In this document: piece after piece, positions 44,186 through 55,824 of the stretch
How the letters are laid out: each line of letters starts with the position of its first letter
Position numbering within the stretch: position 1 is the stretch's first letter
Assembly (NCBI GenBank): GCA_033961575.1
Contig: CM066737.1
Span: forward strand, 65,864,771 to 65,928,770
Direction: 5' to 3'
DNA from: Aselliscus stoliczkanus
Taxonomy: Eukaryota > Chordata > Mammalia > Chiroptera > Hipposideridae
Length of the DNA: 64,000 bases
Notes under the pieces: model-generated
The model's input: the letters and a program-made list of their open reading frames with translations, nothing else
Database searches by the model: none
Told to the model about the DNA's origin: nothing
Made by a program: the position numbers and the translations under genes

Positions 44186-44349
44186 AACTTTGGATAAACT
44201 AATTGACAAAAACACATGGATTAATCATAAAGTGATTCCTCAATTACTGTATATTGTCCTGAATTTGGAGTTTATAACTAATCCCAGATCAAGCTAGTTC
44301 ACTACCATCATAAAAATCCTCCTGTATTTTTGGAGTACAAATAGCTGAT

Positions 44350-44530
44350 TTAATAAAAGCAACAACAACAATGGTGAAGCACTTTACATGCATTATCTCA
44401 TTTGATGCTCACAACAACCCTGGAAGAAAAATCCTATTTCAATTTGACAGATGAGAAAACTGAGACTTAAAGAAGGTAAGTTCCCAGTTCAATTGCAGAA
44501 CAGCAGACACTGAGCACTAAATCGTCACAT
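44350..44530 (-). repeat. MIR SINE
   Basis: Reverse MIR: 'ctttacatgcattatctcat', 'ctcacaacaaccctgg', 'cagatgagaaaactgag'. Confidence 0.7.
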
Positions 44531-44689
44531 CAGCCTGATTCACTTTCTTCATGTGACAGCTCATCCTAAGTTTGAAGACCAATGTTCCAGCTTTCTTAAT
44601 CAAGTCTATTTTCTTCCTCTTGTGCATTTTCTGTTTGTATTTTCTCTTCCCAACCATGAGACTTAATCATTAAAATGCTTCTAATATCA

Positions 44690-45470
44690 CAAAAAGAATT
44701 TTATAGCAGCTTTATTCATAATAGCCTGAATATGGAAAGAGCCCAGATATCCATTAATTGGACAATGGAGAAATAAACTTTGGTGCATCCATACAATGAA
44801 ATGCTTCTCAGCAGTGAAAAGGCATGAACAACTGATAGACACAATATGGATGAATCGCAGGAACATTATGCTGAATAAAAATGCCTTACACAAAACAGTA
44901 CACTCTACATGAATCCATTGATTTGAAGTCATAGAAAAGGCAAAACTAATCTGTGGTAGAAAATAAACCAGAACAATAGTTGCCTTTAGAGTTTGGAGAT
45001 GGATATTTATGGAGAAAAGACATGACGGAACCTTTTAGAGTGATGGTACTGTTCTGTATCTTGAGAGGGCTTTGGTTTGCATAGGTGTTTGCTTTTCATT
45101 TTGACAGGAATTATGGAATAGTACATTTAAGATTTGTGCATCTCATTATATGCAAATTCTAACTCAAAAGAAAAAAGTTATACACAGATATTAAATTCTA
45201 GTTAATGATTCACATGCTAGAGTATTTAGGGACAGTGTGTTGATATCTGCAACACTGAGAAACATAAAAATAAGATGGAATTATGGTTGGATAGAAGGAT
45301 GGGCTGGTGGACATATATGGGTTAAAGCAAGTATCTTAAAATGTTAATTGTAGAACCTAGATGGTGGCTACATGGGTATTCACTGTAAAATTTAGTTTCA
45401 ATGTACGCTTGAAAATTTATGTTAAAATGTCTAGGAAAAATGGTTCTGATGCATAAATTAAACACAAAAT
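44690..45470 (+). repeat. Old L1M/L1ME ORF2 end and 3' UTR
   Basis: Sense text 'cagctttattcataatagcc', 'caatgaaatgcttctcagc', 'agaacaatagttgcc', then 'acctagatggtggctacatg' and 'cgcttgaaaatttatgtt'. May be two fragments joined near 45180. Confidence 0.7.
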
Positions 45471-45519
45471 AAAACTCTCCAAAGCCATTTCACAACCTAA
45501 AACCATAAGCAGTGTTCTA

Positions 45520-45690
45520 ATACTGGTGGTTAAATACCAGTGTCTGCCAAACCTGAATTCATTTCTTGTCTCTGTTGCTTTCACGTTGTACAACCATGGG
45601 AAAATGAGTCAATTTCCTTGAACCTCCACTTACTTATTTATAAAATGATAATGAAATCAATGACCTAATTAATGTAAATAAATCACTTAG
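45520..45690 (+). repeat. Diverged MIR
   Basis: 'aaccatgggaaaatgagtc', 'ataaaatgataatgaaatc' order; weak match. Confidence 0.5.
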
Positions 45691-46470
45691 TAGTGGCTTG
45701 GTGTTCTGTTATTCTATTAAGTGTGTATATCTGACTATAAAGTAAAAATATTTATCAGTATAAGTAGTGAAGGGAGGATATAGGGAACTGTGAGTGAACC
45801 TGGGATAAATAGATTTACCAATAATAGATACAGATGGTAATGTCCAGTAAGTGTGTTCAAATAAATGTTTTAAAAGGATTTATTATCCAAATGTTACAAA
45901 AGAAGTGCTGCCTCTACAGACTTGACTCAGCATATCTCGTAGATTTTGCTAATTATCCATGAGATGGTAATGAGGAAAAATGAAGTTAATATCAAAATGA
46001 GATTGGCCTTTGGTGATAAGAACTTAATGAACACAAGAGATGAGCTGAAAGTGAAGTTTGAAAAAAAAAAAGACTCGCTTTCTGATGTAAGTAAGCCTGT
46101 ATCGCTATTATTCCTTGGAGTTTGGGCATTAAGGCAGCTGGTTTGAGTGGTTTTTCTGAAAGGTAAAAAAAGAGAAAGAATTTCTGCTACACTGCTACAT
46201 TTCCCCAGTGACTGACTTTGTGTGGATTGACCAGCAATGAGGGGATGGATCCTTTGGGGATTTTAGAAGGGAAGAAATAAGTCTTCCTGTCTTCCATATC
46301 TAAATTCAAGAAAAAGTAAGAGAGCTGGAGAGCAAAATGTTTACTTTATTCATTTACAAATGCTGGAAGACATGACATGGCTTATATATGCAGCCATAAT
46401 GGACTTCTTAATATGTTACTCTTGAGGAAGATAAATTTACCCAGCCACTGGCACAATGGGACAATTGAAA
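45691..46470. other. Unassigned sequence
   Basis: No gene or recognised repeat. Confidence 0.35.
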
Positions 46471-46473
46471 GTA

Positions 46474-46629
46474 CAGTAAAACCTTGGTTTGCGAGCATAA
46501 TTCGTTCTGGAAACAAATTACTTGTATTGCAAGACATCGCTCATTTACCAGGTTAAAATGTATTAGAAACGTTTGTTTGTCTTGCAGAATACTCGCAAAC
46601 CAAGTTAATCACTATCCAAGGTTTTACTG
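46474..46629 (-). mobile_element. Tigger-type MITE, copy 2
   Basis: TA target duplication (46472-46473, 46630-46631), left CAGTAAAACCTTGGTTTGCG and right end the inverse of CAGTAAAACCTTGGATAG. The reverse complement aligns with copy 1 at 43194. Confidence 0.85.
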
Positions 46630-46631
46630 TA

Positions 46632-47380
46632 TTCACAAAGTATACCGAGCTCACCTCTGCAAGAAACTGGATCCCAGAAAGCACTAGTTCCTTGTCTTTG
46701 GCTCACCAATTAGGAAAGTCACTCCATCTCTCTTGAGAGGACAGAGTGAAGGAGTGAATAGTGTGCTTTCCATATGTTTCCTCAAAGGGAACATGGGGTG
46801 GAAAGTTCCTGCCTTTTTTGGATCCATGAGGCATTGTGAATAAGGGTTCCATCTGCAGCTCTTTCTGGTGGGTCTTGATGTGATTGTGCAACTCTCGGTT
46901 CTAGATCATTGTCCATGATTCAAGTCACAGAGTCTACCTTAGACATGGAGTAAGTACTTCTTAAATAATTAGTTGATCCTTAAAACCACTCTGAGAGGTA
47001 TGTAAGATATTTATTATTTTCTCCATTTCACAAATGAGGTATTAGAGATTGAGACAGAGTGAGCGATTTATTGAGTGGCACTGTTGGATCATATTCCTGG
47101 GTAATGTTTTTAGACAAAACCACGAATTATGTCATTGATTCAACTTTCCACTGCCTCACTTATTCACCACAGATTTTTTTACTTGTTAATGTATGTAGTG
47201 CTTACTTTTTATGTATCCGAGATGGTAGTACATACTAGATTTATTTTTGTGTATATTCAGTGCAGAAATCTGCTGTATTAGTGTCTGTGCCTTCAATATA
47301 AGTTATTAGTTTCTAATACTGAGTTAAATTGTGCTTTGATTTCACAGATAAGGATTTCACATTGTAAATTGAGATTTCAT
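46632..47380. other. Unassigned sequence with a MIR scrap
   Basis: Minus-strand MIR wording at about 46975-47110 ('accactctgagaggtatg', 'catttcacaaatgaggtat'). Otherwise unassigned. Confidence 0.45.
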
Positions 47381-47397
47381 GCTGTGGTGATTTTTTT

Positions 47398-47498
47398 CTT
47401 TTTTTTGAGGGCAGTGTCACTGGCCCTCACATGTGGGACCGAACCGGGGCCGCTGGCTTCCCAAGCCAGCGCTTAACCACTGCGCCACTCGGCCGGCC
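47398..47498 (-). mobile_element. Short tRNA-derived SINE
   Basis: Perfect 16-bp TSD CTGTGGTGATTTTTTT (47382-47397, 47499-47514). Close to consensus; one of the least diverged copies. Confidence 0.96.
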
Positions 47499-47514
47499 CT
47501 GTGGTGATTTTTTT

Positions 47515-48362
47515 ATGTTAACACTTCTGAGGAATGGAAACATCAAATTATAAAAATACCAAATTATATTTTAGAAAAAATTGGAAAACTAACATTGGTT
47601 GGGTTTCTCTTATGTATCAGGTCCTGTGTTAGGCCCTTTCATATTTTATTTCATTTGTCCTTGTAATCCTTGTGTAATCTCCATGCTGAACAATACTTTA
47701 TTTCAATTCTAAAAATTAATTACAAATTTAAAGGTGAAAGAAAGAAATGTAGACTGTTTTTCATGGAGGTAGAAGGAATAGCTGTTAGTGAAAACATGAT
47801 TACATTTTCTGCACAAGGAGCCCTCTATGATTTTAACCTTACTTCCCATTAACTCTTCAGTCCTTCACAGCATGGCCCCTTCCACCATTAGTTTACTAAA
47901 ACTACTCTTGGAAATGTCAGCAGTGACCGAGGAGCACCAAATCACCATAGGCAATTTCCTAATTTTTTTTAGTTGATTGCTGGTCTATGGAATTTGGAAC
48001 CCTTAATCTTTCCTTTCTTGAAATTCTTGTCTTCCCTTTGTTTAGATGAAGGAATCACTCCTACTTCTACCTGTCTGGCTGCTTGTTATCAGAAATTTTT
48101 GTGGTTTGCTTTCTCTCCACCTTGTTTCCTAAATATTACTATTTCTCAAGATTCTTATTAGGCCAATTTTCATCAAATACACTCTCAAGGGCTAGCTCCA
48201 TGCACCTAGCTTAATCTGTAGCTTAACTACTAATGACTCCCAAGTCTACACCCTTCTTCAAAAAACAGTATATATCTGTGAGTGTTCCAAAAAATATTTG
48301 TTTGTTGTAAAAAAAAAAAAGAAAAGAAAACTGGAACATAAAGACATATAGAAAGGACAGAT
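47515..48362. other. Unassigned sequence
   Basis: No gene. 47590-47690 has MIR/L2-like words; the rest is unassigned. Confidence 0.35.
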
Positions 48363-48920
48363 TAAAATACTCTCATCAACCTAGAGACTATTATGTTAAA
48401 TGAAATAAGTCAGTTGGAGAAACACAAATACCATATGATCTCACTTATATGTGGAATCTGAAAAACATTGAATGAATGAGCAAAGTAAACAGAAACAGTC
48501 TCATAGATATAGAGGAAAACAGGGTTGCTTGTTGGGAGGGGGCTGGGGATGAGGGAGAAGAGGAAGGGATTAGACAGAATAAATAGGCAACTACAATATT
48601 ACCACAGAGATATGAAAGACACGGGAATATAATTAATAATGTTGTAAATATTTTGTGGGGTATCAGATGGTCACATGTCTTGTTAGGGAGACCATTTCAT
48701 GGAGGGAGTAGAGGCGTGATCACTGCACTGTACACCTGAAGCTGAGGTTGTATAATATTGTATACCAACTGTAATTGAATATATAGTCACAGGATGTGGA
48801 TTATACTGTAGAAGGAAGTCAGAGGAAGTGTAATAGATATATATGATATGGGGGGGAGGAGTGGGTTGGCTAGTTGGGGGAGGGGGATTGTCACTTTGAG
48901 GGGTAAAAAGTATAACTATT

Positions 48921-49058
48921 GGGCCTCCCGAGTGGTGTGGTGGTTAAGCGCTGGCTTGGGAAGCCAGCGTCCCCGGTTAGGTCCCACATATGAGGGCTAG
49001 TGACACTGCCCTCAAAAGAAATAAATAAATAAAATAAATAAAACAAATACAGATTATT
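48921..49058 (+). mobile_element. Short tRNA-derived SINE, outer
   Basis: Inserted in the L1 3' UTR with TSD AAAAAGTATAACTATT (48905-48920 and 49182-49197). The right TSD lies beyond the second SINE, so the second landed in the tail of the first. Confidence 0.93.
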
Positions 49059-49181
49059 GGGCTGGCTGAGTGGCGCGGTGGTTAAGCGCAGCTTGGGAAG
49101 CCAGCGGCCCCGGTTCGGTCCCACATACGAGGGCCAGTGACACTGCCCTCAAAAAAAATAAAAATAAAAATATAAAAATAT
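49059..49181 (+). mobile_element. Short tRNA-derived SINE, inner
   Basis: Second copy of the family in the A-rich tail of the first, same orientation. Head GGGCTGGCTGAGTGGCGC, complete body, A-rich tail. Confidence 0.93.
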
Positions 49182-49237
49182 AAAAAGTATAACTATTGCA
49201 CTGTTGTACACCTGAAACTAATTAAAAATAAAAAAAG

Positions 49238-49303
49238 GGAATTAATTTAAAGGAAATATTTTGTTGTTATGGATTTTAAATAAACATAAAAATACTCATT
49301 AAA
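49238..49303 (+). other. Candidate L1 3' transduction
   Basis: Non-L1 sequence of about 65 bases between the L1 A-tail and the downstream TSD. It contains AATAAA at 49279-49284 and ends in a second A-run (49301-49307), as expected for read-through to a downstream polyA site. Confidence 0.55.
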
Positions 49304-49321
49304 AAAATACTCCCATCAGCC

Positions 49322-49890
49322 AGAGATAACCACAGGTTATTTTTGTTGTTTTATTTAAAAAAATTCTTTGTCACTGTATGTTTGGTTTTTTACATAGTTC
49401 TTAATCATACTGTTTATGTATTATATTTGAATCAGCATACAATTGGCTGGCTTGTTTTTGCCTTGAAGTAGATTCTAGTACAGGGTTGCATTGAAAAGAA
49501 CATTAGCTCAACTCAAAGTAGATGTTCATATGTTTTCTTCAAGGTATATCCCCAAGAATATTGGAGTCTAATCCACAGCACAAGTTCTTAAATTCCTCTT
49601 TAGAGCTTTTCCTTCTCAGTGCCCTCGACAGCTCTCCCTTCCTTTATTCCTCTTTGGTACCAAAGCAGCTCATAAATGACCCTTGGTCCAAATGCTTTCC
49701 ATATAGCAATGCCCCTTGTACTGTTTTTCTACTTTTCTAAAAATAAGCAGCTCTCCCAGCACCATACCTCAACCTTAGGAATAAAAATCTCAATCTTGTT
49801 ACAGTACTGTCTTATTTTTCTTAACATCATATCGTATTTTAAAATGTCTTTATAAACATAATTCTTGGAGCAATTTTTCTAAATCACCAA
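49322..49890. other. Unassigned sequence
   Basis: No gene or recognised repeat; includes short L1-like wording near 49310-49480. Confidence 0.35.
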
Positions 49891-49894
49891 TTTA

Positions 49895-50710
49895 ATCCGG
49901 TAACTTCCCAGCATAAATTCTCTCATTGGCACTCCATTCCCGCTTCCCATTGCCTCACTGGTAAATTTCATACCTTTAGCATAGAGTATAAAGCCCTTCA
50001 CAACATATACAAAATCGCACCTAGTGCTTAGCATGTGGTTGCACATAGTATGGGTAACTTTTCCCCTTCATGCTCTCATCCCTGTCTTTCTATCTGGTAT
50101 TATTTCCTGTCACTCCCACCTGCAGTCTATACTCCAGTGGTTCTGACCTACTTTGGATTTCTGAGAAAATGCTATGTTTTCCTTGCCTCTGTTAGTTCTC
50201 AAATACTCTTCAGATGCTTTTCCCTCTCCTTGAATCCCACTACCCAGCCAGCCCATCCTATCAACACACTCTATTAGGATTCATCAGAAATATTAACCTT
50301 CCCAGAAAGCCTTCCTCTATTGATGGCTGCTTGCCAATTTAATTTATAGTGGACTACCATGCAGTTATTACTAAAAGTTATGATTATCAAATATTGCAAT
50401 AACATGAGAACTGCTTCTAGTGTAATGGTATTGATAATATCCTAATTATATAAAGAAAACCAGACAAAATGCATCAAAATGTTACAAGAGATTAAATCTG
50501 GATAGTGTGATATTAATTTTATTTTTTCTTTATAGTTTCTACCCATTTACAAAATTTAGACAATGATCATGTTTTACTTTTTTAATAAGGAAAATACATT
50601 TTTAGAAAGCCTTTGTATACATCACCCCGCAGAATATTTAGGGACTGCATCTTACTTTTCTTTGTATCACTAGCAACAACTCACTCAGGACCTGGCAGAG
50701 GGTAGGAACG
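49895..50710 (+). repeat. L2 element split by an old L1ME 3' end
   Basis: 49895-50345 follows L2 ('tctcattggcactccattcc', 'agtataaagcccttcacaac', 'cctgtcactcccacctgc', 'cccagaaagccttcctct'). 50600-50710 continues it ('gggactgcatcttacttttc', 'actcaggacctggcagag'). The intervening 50355-50600 looks like an L1ME 3' end. Confidence 0.65.
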
Positions 50711-51335
50711 GAAAAAAAGAATCTTATTTACTTTTTGAGATTTGCTTAAGTAAAGTTTGTTATGAATTTATGCTTCACATGAAAGTTTGGAGTATAAAAT
50801 TTATCTTATGTGACTTCATCTGTCAACTAGTTATTAAACTGAACTTTGGATGCAGAGATGAGAAATTAATAAGAAGGGGGCAATTTCTTGTTGAAGGATT
50901 GGTTGGTTAGAGACAAAGAATGCAATACATCTTAGTTCTAAATGCAGGAAGAATCTTTTAAGGGCAGTCATGTTGTGTGAGCTGAGATTAATTGGTTTCA
51001 TTGAGAAGAGCATTGGTCATGCATGATTGTGTTGGCTGAAAAGGAGATGCTGTCAGATTAGGGAATCACAACAGGAAAGTAGAGTCCACTTTTTAAAATT
51101 TTATCTTGTTGCTCTCATTGCTTATAGGCAAAGGCATGATTTATCATTCAGATTTAATTTTAAATCACATGTAAAACACTTTCATTGACCATTTCATATT
51201 ATTAAAGCCCCATGGCACTTGTTGTATTTTGATTCCATCCCCCCAATTTTAAATAGCCATATCCTTGTTATGATTTTAATTAAAATTCTTGTTAGCTAAG
51301 TGCTATATTAACTTATCCTCATTGTAAGATATTCG
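50711..51335. other. Unassigned sequence
   Basis: No gene or recognised repeat. Confidence 0.35.
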
Positions 51336-51508
51336 GAAGCTTATAGAGTAATATGTGACAGTCTGCCTCTTTCCTGCCTACCTGATGCCCTTCCCTAATG
51401 CCCCTTTCTTCTAAGAGGTAGCTATTGTTAACTTTGGTGTGTGTTATCGTTCCAAGTGGTTCCCTATATAACTAAATAAACATATATGTGCAAATCATAT
51501 ATATTCAT

Positions 51509-51580
51509 CTCTCTCTCTCTCGCTCTCTATTTCGCTCTTTCTCTCTCTTTTTCTCCACACACACACACACACACACACAA
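51509..51580 (+). repeat. (TC)n and (CA)n simple repeats
   Basis: Imperfect TC-rich run 51509-51553 followed by CA units about 51557-51580, inside the L1M 3' UTR region. Confidence 0.92.
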
Positions 51581-51890
51581 CATACACATACACATCTGTA
51601 TGTATGTGTATCTCCCCCAAAATGAGAACATTTTGTGCATAGTATTCTGCTTCTTAGTTTTTCAGTGAACATTTTTTTTCATGTTAATGCAAAAGATCTA
51701 CCTCACTTTTTTCTAACTACTGCCTATTCATGCTATCAATGTGCCATGATTTATTCCACAATTTATTTACTCTTCAATATTGAAAGACACTTAGGTTTTG
51801 TTGTTGCTTTCTGCTTGTTTGTTTTCTCCTACAAATAGTGCTGTATTGAACATCCTTATATATGCCTCTTTGGCACAACTGCAAACGTTT

Positions 51891-52005
51891 TTTTTTTTTT
51901 TTTTTTTTTTTGAGGGCAGTGTCACTGGCCTTCTCATGTGGGGACCCGAACCAGGGCCGCTGGCCTCCCAAGGCAGTGCTCAACCATCGCACCACTCGGC
52001 TGGCT
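51891..52005 (-). mobile_element. Short tRNA-derived SINE
   Basis: TSD CTGCAAACGTTT/CTGCAAATGTTT (51879-51890, 52006-52017). Somewhat more diverged than other copies. Confidence 0.94.
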
Positions 52006-52490
52006 CTGCAAATGTTTCTTTATAAGATAAAAACTTAAGAGTGGAATTGCTGGGCTTAAGGGTATGCCCACTTTCAATTTTAAAAGTTACTGCCAGATTG
52101 CTCCCCAAATAATACCCCAGCAAGTAGTGCACGAAAGTACTGATTTCTACACAAACTGGCTAACTGTAGATATTGTTGCATTTCTGCCAATCAGATGCAA
52201 AGAAAAAACATTCTACCGTGTTGTTGTAGTTTTCACTTCCCTTGTTTGCTAGTAAGATTGAGTATATTTTCTTATGTTTAGTGGCCCCACTGCATTTCTT
52301 AGAATGCTTGTCCATGTAGTTTCACCATTTTTCTTTCTGATAGTTTGTTTTTTTCTCATTAATTAATAGGCACTTAATTTGATTTTTGAGGATATCAAGC
52401 TTCACTTTAACTGTAACATATATGTTGAAAATAATTTTGCCCAGAATGTCACTTTTCTTTCAATATTTTAAATATTCCACTCCACTCTTT

Positions 52491-52925
52491 TTTTTTAATT
52501 AAATTTTTGGGGTGACATTAGTTAGTAAGATTATATAGGTTTCAAGTGTACATTTCTATAATGCATCATCAATATATTGCATCGTATGTTCACCACCCAA
52601 AGTCAGTTCTGTTTCCATCACCACATATTAGACTCCCTTTTCCCTCTTCTACCATCCTCCCTCCTCCCTTCCCCTCTGGTAACCACAAAACTGTCGTTGG
52701 TGTCTATGAGCCTTTGTTTCTTTGTTTGTCTTGTTCATTTGTTGCTTTCAGTCTTATATCCCACATATGAGTGAAGTCATATGGTTCTCGACTTTTGCTG
52801 TCTGACTTATTTAGCTTGGCATGATAATCTCATCATCCATCCATGTGGTCACAAATGGAAGTATTTCATCTTATGGCCAAGTAATATACCATTGTGTATT
52901 ATGTACCACATCTGCTTTATGATTC
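52491..52925 (-). repeat. L1 3' end, type B
   Basis: Reverse type B from 'aaatttttggggtgacatta' to 'tccatgtggtcacaaatgga' and 'taccattgtgtattatgt'. The ORF2 end is just reached at the right. Confidence 0.8.
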
Positions 52926-52929
52926 TTTC

Positions 52930-53545
52930 TTAGTGTTTCCATCTCTGTTTACATTGCCTGCCAGTTCCTGAATGTTGTCTGCCTATATTTCTCCACTACA
53001 GCTCTTAACACATGATTCGTAGTTATTTTAAATTCCACGTCTTATCTGATAATTTCAGAATCTGTGTCATAGCTGAGAATGGTTATTATGATTACTTTGT
53101 CTCTTGAGACTGTACTGTTTTCTTGCTTTTCAGTATGCCTTGTCCATTTTTGTTTAAAGCTGGACATGATGTATCATGTAATCAGAACTGAGGTAAAAAG
53201 GCCTTTAGTATGAAGTTTTTTGTTAATGTGGCTAGGAATTGGGCTGTGTTTCATGTTTCCTGTAGTTGCCAAAGGCTTTAATTTCCTCTAATGTTTTTGT
53301 TTTTGTCTCTACTGCTGTCTTTGGGGTTCCCTATGAATTTCTTCTTAGATGGAGTCTTAATTTTGCAGATATTTCATCTGTAATATTATCTGCTATTATA
53401 TGGGAACTCTGTTTTTGTAATAATAAAATGTGGGGAAATTGTGTTTTAACAATATTTACTGTATCTTATATATCATAAAATATCTATCACTTTTATATAG
53501 TCAAATCTTTTGTTTTTTCCTTTATTGTCAAATACCTATTGTTTA
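52930..53545 (-). repeat. Old L1M fragment
   Basis: Reverse L1M 3' region wording ('aagctggacatgatgtatc', 'tgaggtaaaaaggcctttag'). Weak toward the right end. Confidence 0.5.
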
Positions 53546-53555
53546 AGAAAGTTTC

Positions 53556-53974
53556 CCGAGCCGGCCGAGTGGTGAGTTGATTGGGAGTTGGCTTGGGACA
53601 CCAGCTCTGAGCAGCAAGGCCCCAGTTTAGATCCCACATTAGGGCCAGTGATGCTGTGCCTTCTATAGCTAAGATGGTAAACAACAGTTCGACCTGGAGT
53701 CACCAGCAGTGGTGTAAGCTGCAGTGGGGCTGGCCAGCAGCTGGCGTGCTCTTTCGTGAGCTGCCATGAGCTGCCATGACCAGCCGTCCAATGGCCAGTG
53801 ACAGACTACCTCACCTGGGAAGAGCACAATGATAATACCAACATGGGCCAGTGAAGTGATGTCCTCCACAAATAGACTGAAGAACAAAGGGACAGCAACT
53901 TGTCTGTTCCCCCTCCCCGAATCCCCAACGCTGTTCTCCTCCCCCAATGCCCCAATAAAATCTTTAAAAAAAGA
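53556..53974 (+). mobile_element. Composite SINE (tRNA head plus unrelated body)
   Basis: About 420 bp. Head GAGCCGGCCGAGTGGTGAG, like the short SINE and including 'agggccagtgatgctg'. It is followed by about 300 bp of GC-rich body ('gctgccatgagctgccatga', 'catgggccagtgaagtgat') and the tail 'ccccaataaaatcttt'. Probable TSD AAGAAAGTTTC/AAGAAAAAGTTTC. Confidence 0.85.
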
Positions 53975-54116
53975 AAAAGTTTCTCCATCCCAGGATTATT
54001 AAACAAATGTTCTCCTATTTTGTCTTTTAATGTTTCTTTATAAGCTTTCTAAAAATATATATGTGTATGCACATATATCAATATCCTCTGATATATAGGT
54101 CTGTGTATGTTTGTAC

Positions 54117-54142
54117 GTGTGTGTGTGTGTGTGTGTGTGTGT
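54117..54142 (+). repeat. (GT)n microsatellite
   Basis: About 13 GT units. Confidence 0.95.
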
Positions 54143-54413
54143 ATCTGTACAGATGAAAGAATAATTAGAAAAACACCTATGTACTTGACACCCAAGTTGA
54201 GAAATAGAATATTTCCACTACCTTTGAAGGCCCCTGTGGTCCTTTACTTGATTTTATTCTCCTGCCTTCTCTGGCGAGATACCACTGCCCTGAATATTGT
54301 GTTAGTTATTCTCGCTTTTCTTTATAGTTTCACCACTTGTATATGTATCCCAAAATAGCATATTATTTAATTTTCTCATTTTGGGACTTTGTATAAATGG
54401 AATCATACTTTAT

Positions 54414-54885
54414 TGTATTAGTCAGGGTTCTCCAGAGAAAAAGACCAATAGATGTGTATATACAAAAAAAGATGTTTTTAATAAGTATTTGGCTGATGTG
54501 ATTATGGATGCTGGCAAGTTCAATATCTGCAGGATGCGTGGCAAGCTGGAGACCCAGGAGATGTGATATTCCAGTTCAAATCTGAAGGCTATCTGCTATA
54601 GAACCAGGAAAAGCTGATGTTGCAAATCAAGTCCAAAGGCAGTCTGCTGGAGCATTCTCTCCCATTGAAGGGAATCTGGTCTTAATCTGTTGAGCGCTGA
54701 AATGGATTGGATAAGGCCCATCCACATTAGAGAAGGCAATCTGCTTTACTAACAGTCCACAATTTAAATTTTAATCTCATTCAAAAACACCCTTACAGCA
54801 ACACCAGAATAATATTTGACCAAATATCTGGGCACCTGTGGCCCAGCCTAGTCGATACATAAAATTAACCATCACATCTATATAT
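54414..54885 (-). repeat. Old mammalian repeat (TTAGTCAGGGTTCTCCAGAG...)
   Basis: Begins 'gtattagtcagggttctcca' and ends 'aaaattaaccatcac', i.e. the reverse of the family at 30345-31480. Confidence 0.75.
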
Positions 54886-54976
54886 TCCTATGTGGCTTGC
54901 TTTTTCTTCTAATTATACGTGTTTACAATGTGTCCGTATTAATACATATAGTTTATTTTCACTATTCAATTTTTTG

Positions 54977-55098
54977 TTTGTTTGTTTGTTTGTTTGTTTT
55001 TTACAGGGCAGTGTCACTGGCCCTCATATGTGGGACTGAACTGGGGCCGTTGGCTTCCCAAGCCAGCGCTTAACCACCGCGCCTCTCAGCCGGCCCAG
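54977..55098 (-). mobile_element. Short tRNA-derived SINE
   Basis: TSD TATTCAATTTTTTG (54963-54976, 55099-55112). Tail is a (TTTG)n run. Confidence 0.95.
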
Positions 55099-55824
55099 TA
55101 TTCAATTTTTTGAATACACTACAATTTATAAATTTCACTGCTAATGGATATTAAGTTTCCCTCATGTATTTATTATGTGAGCAAAGCTATAGGACTATAG
55201 ATATTTTTCTACATGTCTCTTGATGTACATGTAAAAGAGATTTTAAGGTATACCTCAGAGAGGAAATGATGAATTATACGGTATGCACCTATTCAATTTA
55301 CTAGGTAACGCTAAACTGTGCTTTTTAAAATAAGTATTGCTATCTGGTTGGACACATCCCTCCAACTTATTCTTCTGCTGTACCGCAGAAGACTCTTCTT
55401 GGTCCTGGGTCCTTTGACACTTCTTGGTCCTTTGTTCTTCCTCATATTTTTTGGGCTCAGCGTGTCAAGTGCCATAAGTATCTTCTCCTTTACAGTTTCT
55501 GATTTTTATATCTTGCATAAGAAATCCTTTCCTATATCAAGATCATAACCAAATCTGCATTTTCTTCTAATACTTTTTGGTTTTTACATTTAAACCTTTA
55601 TCCCCATCAGGAAATTATTTTTGTGTTTGGTTTAAGTTTGGGATTGATTTTCTAAAAATAGTCCAACTGCCCAATACCGTTTATTGAATACACCACAATT
55701 TCTCTACTTATATGAGGAACCACTTTTACCACATAATAAATTCCTACATAAAAATGGATCCATTTTCTACTGAACTCTTTTTCTATTTTGTGCCAGTACC
55801 ATACTATTTTAAGTATGTTTTGAT

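Larger units (their letters stand above)
48381..49237 (+). mobile_element. 5'-truncated L1 (type A) carrying two SINEs
   Basis: Sense type A text: 'aaatgaaataagtcagttg', 'catatgatctcacttatatg', 'ggggctggggatgaggg', 'tttgaggggtaaaaagtata', ending 'acctgaaactaattaaaaat'. Probable TSD of 17 bp with two mismatches (AAAATACTCTCATCAAC at 48364-48380; AAAATACTCCCATCAGC at 49304-49320) encloses about 65 bases of extra 3' sequence. Confidence 0.85.
51340..52480 (-). repeat. Old L1M fragment
   Basis: Reverse L1M: 'aagaggtagctattgttaac', 'acaaatagtgctgtattgaa', then after the SINE 'agagtggaattgctgggct', 'aaagttactgccagattgct', 'tccctt...tgctagtaagattgag'. Confidence 0.75.

Noticed and set aside
53669..54006. 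Minus-strand frames at 53.7-54.0 kb as a small protein
   Set aside because: They lie entirely within a composite SINE.
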